A program made the translations under genes and the position numbers. From assembly GCA_964555675.1 (NCBI GenBank), contig CAZKTU010000172.1, positions 1 through 14,400 on the forward strand: a stretch of 14,400 nt of DNA, written 5' to 3'. Of this stretch, positions 1-5,539 are shown one piece after another. The DNA is from CAIWXH01 sp964555675 (GTDB taxonomy: Bacteria > Chloroflexota > Chloroflexia > Chloroflexales > Chloroflexaceae). Below the pieces are notes generated by a model. It was given only the letters and a program-made list of their open reading frames with translations, did not search any database and was not told the DNA's origin. The stretch's first letter is position 1. Each line of letters starts with the position of its first letter.

Positions 1-878
1 CCGGCGATCTCGCCGTCGCCCTGCATGGCGTGCATGTCGCCCAGGTAGACGCCGCCGCCCGGCACCTTGACCGGGCAGATCAGGATGGCGCCCTGGCGCA
101 CGGCGTCGATGTCCATGTGGCCGTCGGTGCGCCGCTCGAGGTCCTCGGCGGTGAGCCCGTACTCGTGGGGCGCGCCCACCAGGAACTGGCCGAAGTCGCC
201 GGCGTTGTGCGAGTCGGGCATGTCGACCGCGGGCGTCGTGCCGATGTTGCCGAGGAAGGGCCGCATGCGCGTCGCCACCATGACCAGGTCGGCCGGGGCG
301 AAGTTGAGGATGGAGTACTGCTCGGAGTTGGTCGGCAGGGCGCTGTTGCCGCGCGGGTCGGCCGCGGCCCGGTCGGCGCCGGCCCGGTCGAGGGTGACGG
401 CCATGGCGCTGGCCTGGTCGAAGGCCATGGTGTAGCCGTGGGGCATCGAGAACGAGCCGGCGGGCGTGCCGCAGTTCTTGCACCGGATCGACTGCTGGCC
501 GCGACCCTCGACATAGGTCTCGGGCCAGGGCGTGCCGCAGCCGGGGCAGAGGTGGGCGACGTAGGGGTCGCCCTTGCAGGCCGTGGGGATGTGGCCGTCG
601 GTGCCCGAGGCGGTGGCGAGCGAGGTGACCTCGATCCGCTCGATGCGGACCACCAGGCCGTCGCCCACCTCGGCGCCCTCGACCGCGACCGGCAGGGTAC
701 ACTCGTGGCCGCCGCGGAAGTTGGGCGTGATCATGGGGCCCCAGCAGCCGGGCGCCGTCTCGGCTACGATCAGCCCGCCGTCGGCGACCGGGCCCTGCAT
801 GGGCTGGCTCGGGCCGACCTGGCCGCGCGCGTAGCGTGCAATCTCTACCTGATCGCTCACGGGGTTGGCGATCGCCAT
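1..878 (-). CDS. Acetamidase/formamidase family protein with CxxC zinc-ribbon-like insert (C-terminus cut by window edge)
   Basis: This is the FmdA/AmdA family, cytoplasmic enzymes that hydrolyse short amides such as formamide or acetamide to ammonia and the acid. 292 residues are visible and the reading frame is still open at base 1; judged from the family, roughly 100 or more residues are missing. The family hallmark GDMHAMQGDGE lies at about residues 280-290, preceded by ILICPVKVPGG. Between residues 111 and 136 two CxxC pairs (CPGC at 111-114, CKNC at 133-136) look like a zinc ribbon inserted in the N-terminal half. There is no signal peptide. The start ATG (876-878) follows an excellent Shine-Dalgarno (AGGAGGAG, within 880-893). 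The gene diverges from the N-demethylase homologue across 88 bases, which suggests a shared role in nitrogen release. The family is secure; the actual substrate is not, and a transport or regulatory paralogue cannot be excluded. Confidence 0.9.
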   Translation of the reverse strand, partial: MAIANPVSDQVEIARYARGQVGPSQPMQGPVADGGLIVAETAPGCWGPMITPNFRGGHECTLPVAVEGAEVGDGLVVRIERIEVTSLATASGTDGHIPTACKGDPYVAHLCPGCGTPWPETYVEGRGQQSIRCKNCGTPAGSFSMPHGYTMAFDQASAMAVTLDRAGADRAAADPRGNSALPTNSEQYSILNFAPADLVMVATRMRPFLGNIGTTPAVDMPDSHNAGDFGQFLVGAPHEYGLTAEDLERRTDGHMDIDAVRQGAILICPVKVPGGGVYLGDMHAMQGDGEIA

Positions 879-923
879 GCTACTCCTCCTCAAATTGCTT
901 GTTACCAAACGTGGGATAATTTC

Positions 924-952
924 AGCATGCGCCCCATTTAATCTTTTGTCAA
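924..952 (-). promoter_or_regulatory. Candidate sigma70-type promoter of the acetamidase/formamidase gene
   Basis: On the minus strand a perfect -35 TTGACA (947-952) is followed after 17 bases by CATGCT (924-929), a weak -10 with three of six matches. Predicted transcription would start about 40 bases before the ATG at 878, leaving room for the strong Shine-Dalgarno. The spacer is AT-rich compared with its surroundings. On the other strand GATAAT (915-920) could be a -10 for the divergent gene, but I see no -35 at proper spacing (TTGCTT is only 14 bases away). Confidence 0.5.
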
Positions 953-966
953 CCTGGACTGGAGCT

Positions 967-1893
967 ATGACCTCGCGCACCCCATTCGCCCTGCCCGCCG
1001 AGCACTTCACCATGAGCGTCGGCGCCCGCCCCCTGGGCGACGAGCCACTGATCGAACTGGACCCCAGCTGCTACGCCGCCGAGATCGGGCTCAAAGAGCA
1101 GATCCTCGCCGAAGACTACCGCTACTACTTCCAGGCCCTGCCGGGCAGCGAGCCCGCCCAGTGGGGCGCGCTCGAAACGGTGCTGCCGGCGCTCGCGGCG
1201 GACTACCCCGAACACTTCGCGCTCGAGCGCAATGGCGCAAGCTGGGTCTGGGAGAACCATCTGCTCGACCAGCGCACCAGCTTCACGCTGGGCGACTCGG
1301 CTTCCCTGCCCCAGGCGCCGCTCGACTGGCTGGGCCGCCAGGTCCAGGAGGACCTGCTGCTCATGGCGGGCGCCCCCGGCTTCCCGCTGGTCGCCGGGCA
1401 GCTCTGCTTCCCCAACCACTGGTGCCTCGACGACAAGCTCGGCCTGCCGCTCCTGGCCATCCACAACCCCGTGCCGGGCTACGCCGAGCAGGTGGGCCGC
1501 CCGACCGACCTGCTGCTGGAGCGGCTCAAGCCCGAGCGGCCCGTCTGGCGGCGCAACTGGTCGGTGGTGGTCAGCGCCCAGCTCAACCTCTCGTCGCGCT
1601 ACAACGCCGAGATGGCCGGCCGCAAGGCCGCGATCACCCCGGCCAACGCCGGCGAGCGCTGCTACTTCCGCACCGAGCGCCAGACCCTCTCGCGGGTGAG
1701 CGCCGAGGGCGCCGTGCTCTTCACCATCCGCACCCACGCCGCGCCGATCGCCGCCCTGGTCGCCGACCCGGCCTGGGCGGCCAGGTTCCGCTCGCTGCTG
1801 CGCAGCACCCCGCCGGCTACCCTGGCCTACAAGGGTATGGCGCCCTATTTCGAGGCGCTGCTGGCCTACGTCGAGGGCGCGACCCAGGGCTGA
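967..1893 (+). CDS. Haem-dependent oxidative N-demethylase family protein (DUF3445)
   Basis: The 308-residue product matches the DUF3445 family. Its characterised member is the haem-binding PAS-fold subunit of an oxidative N-demethylase that converts dimethylamine to methylamine and formaldehyde. Family landmarks seen here are FPNHWCLDDKLG (148-159) followed by the IHNPVPG turn (165-171), RRNWSV (195-200) and the ERQTLSRV segment with the LFTIRTH strand (237-257). The ATG at 967 is chosen because DUF3445 similarity begins right after it (TPFALPAEHF) and GGAG lies at 961-964, although the spacing is short; a frame open back to 865 would overlap the divergent gene and its promoter. It ends nine bases from the convergent PhoX-like gene. 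No ferredoxin or flavin reductase partner follows it, so the electron donor is unknown. Family assignment is firm; dimethylamine as substrate is inferred. Confidence 0.88.
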   Translation: MTSRTPFALPAEHFTMSVGARPLGDEPLIELDPSCYAAEIGLKEQILAEDYRYYFQALPGSEPAQWGALETVLPALAADYPEHFALERNGASWVWENHLLDQRTSFTLGDSASLPQAPLDWLGRQVQEDLLLMAGAPGFPLVAGQLCFPNHWCLDDKLGLPLLAIHNPVPGYAEQVGRPTDLLLERLKPERPVWRRNWSVVVSAQLNLSSRYNAEMAGRKAAITPANAGERCYFRTERQTLSRVSAEGAVLFTIRTHAAPIAALVADPAWAARFRSLLRSTPPATLAYKGMAPYFEALLAYVEGATQG

Positions 1894-1902
1894 GCGCGGG
1901 GC

Positions 1903-3363
1903 CTACGGCAGCGCGATCTGGGGCAGGAAGGTGCGGTCCTGGGCGGGCGCGTAGAGTAGCGCGAGCTGCCCGCCCGCCACCAGCTCGGGATCGGCCGAGG
2001 CCACATGGATCTGGACTGCGAAGAGGTAATAGCCCGGGCCGAGGATGGGGCTGAGATCGAGGATGCCGGTCGACTCTTCGTCGTTGGTGATGAAGCCGGG
2101 GGCCCCCGGCGTGAAGAGGGCCGGGTCGTGCTCGGCGATCAGGGTCAGGCGGTCAGTGGCAGGGCTGTAGCGCCAGATACGGGCGACATGGTCGTTGCCG
2201 CCCGGGTCCTCTTGCAGCAGCAGCTCGCCGCTGGCGTCGACCGTCAGGTTGTCGAGCATATGCTGGCCCTCGCTGCCGTCGAGCAGCATCTCGATCGTCC
2301 CACCGGCGGCCGGGTCGGCAAGGTCGTGAAAGCGCAGCCGCCAGAGGCGACTGCGCGAGCTGGCGCTGGAGGTGGTGGCGAAGTAGAAGCGGCTGGGGTC
2401 GGAAGGATCCCAGGCCCCGTCCTCGGGCCGCAGGAAGCTGGTGACCCCGTTGGCCAGGCTCTCGGCCTCGATCGCGGCCCCGGTCATGGCCGAGACGTCG
2501 CCGTGGGCGAAGAGGGTGAAGGCCGCCCCCGCGCCGAGGGTCGTGCCGGTCTCCTCAGTGAGCAGACCGGTCACCTGCAGCCCGTAGAGGAGGCCATTGG
2601 TCAACCCCGCGCGCTCGACCGGATTGCCGGCCGCGCTCTTCGCGCCGAGGTAGACGTAGATCTGGCCGTGCGGGCTGGTGTCGTCGGTGCCAATCACCAC
2701 GGTCTTGTCGCCGGTGCTCGGGTTGGCCAGCGAGTTCTCCCAGCTGAACTTACCCAGCCGCGGCAGCTCGTAGCTGGTGCCGTCCAGCAGGTGGGCGAAA
2801 GCGCGCCCCTCGGCGCCAACCTCTTCGCCGTTCATAAAGATGCGGCCGTTGTAGCCCAGGCCGGTGCCGGCATTGTAGAAGGCCGAGACCGGGGCTAGGT
2901 CGGCCGAGCAGAAGCGGTTCAGGACAACGCCGGCGGCCGGCGGATTGTAGACGCCGCTCGTGGTGTTCCAGGTCGCAACCTGCCGAATCAGGTCGGCGCC
3001 GCTCTGCACCGCCAGGGTCGACGTGTTAATCACCCATTTGGAGACGAAGGCGCCTGCGGCACCGTGGGCGCGCTGAGCGCCGTCGGCGCCGCCCAGTTCG
3101 TGGTTCAGCAGTACGGTGAAGGTGCCGTCGCCGTTGTCGAAGGCGCCAATGCCGTCGGGCAGGCCGACCATGCGGTAGGGGGGGTCGCCGACGGCGTCGC
3201 CGGCCGTGAGCAGGGCGGTGATGCGGACGCCGCCGGCGAGGCCCAGCAGGTAGGGGGCGCGCGAGCTGCTCGGGCCCTGCTCGGCCGTAGCCGGAGGGCG
3301 GACAGCGGCGGCGGGCAGCAGCACGGCGAGCGCGGTGACAAGGGCGAAAGCAGCGGCGCGCAT
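1903..3363 (-). CDS. Secreted PhoX-like phosphatase (DUF839)
   Basis: The 486-residue product belongs to the PhoX/DUF839 family, beta-propeller metal-dependent phosphatases and relatives that act outside the membrane. A Sec-type signal (MRAAAFALVTALAVLLPAAA) ends near the PATA-EQ site at residue 27; the twin arginine common in PhoX is missing. PhoX-type landmarks are NHEL (87-90), a lone Cys in NRFCSADL (152), MNGEE (177-181), WENS (208-211), GTDDTSPHGQIYVYLG, EDGAWDP (314-320) and DNLTVDASGELLLQED from residue 371. The ATG at 3363 has GGAG eight bases upstream. An in-frame ATG at 3420 is rejected because it lies inside the -10 box of a near-canonical promoter and has no Shine-Dalgarno. The product ends in TFLPQIALP, which recalls the short LP-rich tails seen on many Chloroflexota exoproteins (recollection, not tested). 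Phosphatase activity is inferred from the family only. Confidence 0.85.
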   Translation of the reverse strand: MRAAAFALVTALAVLLPAAAVRPPATAEQGPSSSRAPYLLGLAGGVRITALLTAGDAVGDPPYRMVGLPDGIGAFDNGDGTFTVLLNHELGGADGAQRAHGAAGAFVSKWVINTSTLAVQSGADLIRQVATWNTTSGVYNPPAAGVVLNRFCSADLAPVSAFYNAGTGLGYNGRIFMNGEEVGAEGRAFAHLLDGTSYELPRLGKFSWENSLANPSTGDKTVVIGTDDTSPHGQIYVYLGAKSAAGNPVERAGLTNGLLYGLQVTGLLTEETGTTLGAGAAFTLFAHGDVSAMTGAAIEAESLANGVTSFLRPEDGAWDPSDPSRFYFATTSSASSRSRLWRLRFHDLADPAAGGTIEMLLDGSEGQHMLDNLTVDASGELLLQEDPGGNDHVARIWRYSPATDRLTLIAEHDPALFTPGAPGFITNDEESTGILDLSPILGPGYYLFAVQIHVASADPELVAGGQLALLYAPAQDRTFLPQIALP

Positions 3364-3418
3364 AAGGGTAGCTCCGGCTCGCGCTTCTGAGCGCACAACG
3401 GCGGGGTCATCGCTGATC

Positions 3419-3447
3419 ATTAGCCACTAAAGCGCCGCCCATGTCAA
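3419..3447 (-). promoter_or_regulatory. Promoter of the PhoX-like gene, with a 7-base direct repeat over the -35
   Basis: On the minus strand TTGACA (3442-3447) and GCTAAT (3419-3424) are separated by exactly 17 bases, with all six -35 positions and four of six -10 positions matching consensus. The start point would lie near 3412, giving a leader of about 49 bases before the ATG at 3363. The -35 is part of a direct repeat, CTTGACC then CTTGACA on the minus strand (3442-3455), with a 7-base period. That is not the 11-base period of known Pho boxes, so phosphate control is not supported by it. Confidence 0.65.
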
Positions 3448-3507
3448 GGGTCAAGCGGCCCCCGCCGGGGTGCAAAGAGCGCGACAGAGGGCCGGCCGTG
3501 CACGGTG

Positions 3508-3513
3508 TATAAT
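3508..3513 (+). promoter_or_regulatory. TATAAT -10 box of the HD-hydrolase/lysA operon
   Basis: A perfect TATAAT, preceded by GTG, stands 40 bases before the HD-hydrolase start. No recognisable -35 is found 16-18 bases upstream (the sequence there is purine-rich CAGAGG), so it would need an activator or an upstream contact. The predicted start point near 3520 leaves a leader of about 34 bases that contains the GGAG ribosome site at 3541-3544. Confidence 0.45.
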
Positions 3514-3553
3514 GCCCTGAGCACCAGCCCCCCGAAACCAGGAGCACACCGCG

Positions 3554-4186
3554 ATGCTGACCGAGCGCGCCCGCGAGACTCTGCATGAGTGGGTCAAGAC
3601 CGAGAGCCTGCGCAAGCACTGCGAGGCCGTCGCCGCCTGTATGGTCCACTTCGCCCGCAAGGCCGACGCCGACGCCGACCTGTGGGGCGCCGTGGGCCTG
3701 CTGCACGACCTCGACTTCGAGCGTTACGCGCACATGCCCGAGGCCGGCCCCGCCACGACGACCCTCTCGAACGCCCTGGTGGCGGGCGAGCCCGTGCCCA
3801 CCGAGCTGCCGGGCCACCCCTTCTATGGCGTGGCCTATGTGCGCGAGCAGGGCTGGGGCGCCGAGGTGGTGCGGGCCATCCTGAGCCACGCCGACTACAG
3901 CGGCATCGCCCCCGAGAGCCCCCTCGAGCGCACGCTCTACGCCGTTGACGAGCTGAGCGGCTTCGTCACCGCCGTGGCCCTGGTGCGCCCCGACAAGAGC
4001 GTCCACACCGTCGAGGTCTCGTCGGTGAAGAAGAAGATGAAGGACAAGGCCTTCGCCGCCAAGGTCAGCCGCGAGGGCATCGTCCACGGGGCCGAGGTGA
4101 TCGGCATGCCCCTCGAGGAGCTGATCGCCGAGGTGATCGCCGCGCTGCGGGCCGAGGCGCCGCGCCTGGGGATCGCCGGGGTATGA
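3554..4186 (+). CDS. HD-domain metal-dependent hydrolase family protein
   Basis: This 210-residue cytoplasmic protein carries the HD phosphohydrolase signature: His22 (LRKHCEAV), the His51-Asp52 pair (GLLHDLDFERY), His112 (ILSHADYSG) and Asp132 (YAVDELSGFVTA), the expected metal ligands in order. HD proteins usually cleave phosphate esters of nucleotides or related compounds; the substrate here cannot be told. The C-terminal third is a Lys-rich helix (KKKMKDKAFAAKV) plus a helical end. The ATG at 3554 has GGAG at 3541-3544, nine bases away. Its TGA overlaps the lysA ATG (ATGA at 4183-4186), so the two are probably translationally coupled. The coupling to lysine/peptidoglycan synthesis may be chance or may hint at a housekeeping clean-up role; that is inference. 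The family is sure, the function unknown. Confidence 0.85.
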   Translation: MLTERARETLHEWVKTESLRKHCEAVAACMVHFARKADADADLWGAVGLLHDLDFERYAHMPEAGPATTTLSNALVAGEPVPTELPGHPFYGVAYVREQGWGAEVVRAILSHADYSGIAPESPLERTLYAVDELSGFVTAVALVRPDKSVHTVEVSSVKKKMKDKAFAAKVSREGIVHGAEVIGMPLEELIAEVIAALRAEAPRLGIAGV

Positions 4187-5493
4187 CACTCCATCGCCAC
4201 ATCTGGCCCGACACGGCCGAACTGCGCGGCGGCCGGCTCTACATCGGCGGCTGCGATACGGTCGCCCTGGCCGCCGAGCACGGCACGCCGCTCTACCTGT
4301 TCGATGAAGCGACGATCAGGGGCGCCATGCGGGCCTACCTGGCCGCCTTCGCGACCGCAGGCGCGCCCGCCCGCGTCCACTACGCCAGCAAGGCCCTGCT
4401 CAACACCGCCCTGGCCCAGATCGTCGCCCAGGAAGGCCTGGGCCTCGACGTGGTCTCGGGCGCCGAGCTGCTGATCGCCCGCCGGGCGGGCGTACCGATG
4501 GCTCGGGTGCATCTGCACGGCAACGCCAAGACCGACGCCGAGCTGGAGCGAGCGGTCGCCTGGGGCGTCGGCGCGATTGTGGCCGACAGCCTCGACGAGA
4601 TCGGGCGCCTGGCCGCCCTGGCCGAGGGCCGCGACCAGCCCCAGGGGGTGCTGCTGCGCATCGCGCCCAATATCGACGCCCACACCCACGCCCATATCGC
4701 CACCGGCGGCAGCGGCTCGAAGTTCGGCCTGCCCCTCGCGGCCCTCGAGCCCGCCGTCGAGCGCGTGCTGGCCTCGCCGGGCCTGCGCCTGCTCGGGCTC
4801 CACGCCCACATCGGCTCGCAGCTCTTCCACCTCGACGAGCTGCAGGCCGCCGTCGCCGTACTAGTCGAGCAGACGGCGCGCCTGCACGAGCGCTTTGGCA
4901 TCGAGCTGGAGGAGCTGAGCCCCGGCGGGGGCCTCGGCGTGGCCTACACGCCCGATCAGGCGCCGGGCGACCTCGCGACCTACGCCCAGGCCCTCGTCGC
5001 GACCCTGCGCGAGGCCTGCGCCGCCCGCGGAATAACGCCGCCCATGCTGACGATTGAGCCCGGGCGCTCGATTGTGGCCAGGGCCGGCGTGGCGCTCTAC
5101 GGGGTGGTGGGGCGCAAGCTGACCGCCGAGGGCGCGACCCAGTTCCTGCATATCGACGGGGGCATGGCCGACAATATCCGCCCGGCCCTCTATGGGGCGC
5201 GCTACACCGCCCTGCTGGCCAACCGCGCCCACGAGCCCGCCGGCCCGCCGGTGGATGTGGCGGGCCGCTACTGCGAGTCGGGCGACGTGCTGCTGCGCGA
5301 CGTCGCCTTGCCGCCCGCCGGCCCCGGCGACACCCTGGCCGTGGCCACGGCCGGGGCCTACACCCTGAGCATGGCCAGCACCTACAACCTGGTGCCGCGC
5401 CCCGCGGTGCTGCTCGTCGCCGACGGGCAGGCCCGGCTCATCCAGCGCCGCGAGACCGAGAGCGACCTGCTGGCGCGCGATATCGGGCTGTAG
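4183..5493 (+). CDS. lysA: Diaminopimelate decarboxylase
   Basis: LysA is a pyridoxal-phosphate enzyme of fold type III that decarboxylates meso-diaminopimelate to L-lysine, the last step of lysine synthesis in the cytoplasm. The 436 residues fit the usual size. Visible landmarks are the PLP lysine Lys70 in HYASKALL, HAHIGSQ (207-213), SPGGGLGV (246-253) for phosphate binding, EPGRSIVA (292-299), the active-site Cys-Glu in RYCESGD (362-368, Cys364) and GAYTLSMASTYN (391-402). The ATG at 4183 overlaps the preceding stop by four bases and leaves the complete N-terminal barrel. It ends 46 bases before the convergent histidine kinase; no strong terminator is visible there. The alternatives, ornithine/arginine or carboxynorspermidine decarboxylases, fit less well because of the typical LysA YCESGD and GAY motifs. 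Confidence 0.93.
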   Translation: MTLHRHIWPDTAELRGGRLYIGGCDTVALAAEHGTPLYLFDEATIRGAMRAYLAAFATAGAPARVHYASKALLNTALAQIVAQEGLGLDVVSGAELLIARRAGVPMARVHLHGNAKTDAELERAVAWGVGAIVADSLDEIGRLAALAEGRDQPQGVLLRIAPNIDAHTHAHIATGGSGSKFGLPLAALEPAVERVLASPGLRLLGLHAHIGSQLFHLDELQAAVAVLVEQTARLHERFGIELEELSPGGGLGVAYTPDQAPGDLATYAQALVATLREACAARGITPPMLTIEPGRSIVARAGVALYGVVGRKLTAEGATQFLHIDGGMADNIRPALYGARYTALLANRAHEPAGPPVDVAGRYCESGDVLLRDVALPPAGPGDTLAVATAGAYTLSMASTYNLVPRPAVLLVADGQARLIQRRETESDLLARDIGL

Positions 5494-5539
5494 CGATTGA
5501 GGCGCGTGTGTCGAGGCAGGCAACTCGCTCGCCGGCGGG

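Noticed and set aside
30..941. A 303-codon plus-strand frame opposite the amidase gene
   Set aside because: It shows no recognisable motif and is His/Asp/Val/Gly-rich antisense of a clear acetamidase/formamidase-family gene.
865..966. A longer N-terminus for the DUF3445 protein
   Set aside because: It would run through the divergent promoter region and into the amidase gene, and the added residues have no family resemblance.
3364..3420. A longer N-terminus for the PhoX-like protein from ATG at 3420
   Set aside because: That ATG lies in the predicted -10 box and has no ribosome site, and it would place 19 hydrophilic residues before the signal peptide.
5494..5539. Possible bidirectional terminator between lysA and the histidine kinase
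   Set aside because: Only a four-base CGAG/CTCG pairing and a GCCGGC palindrome are present, with no T-run on either side.
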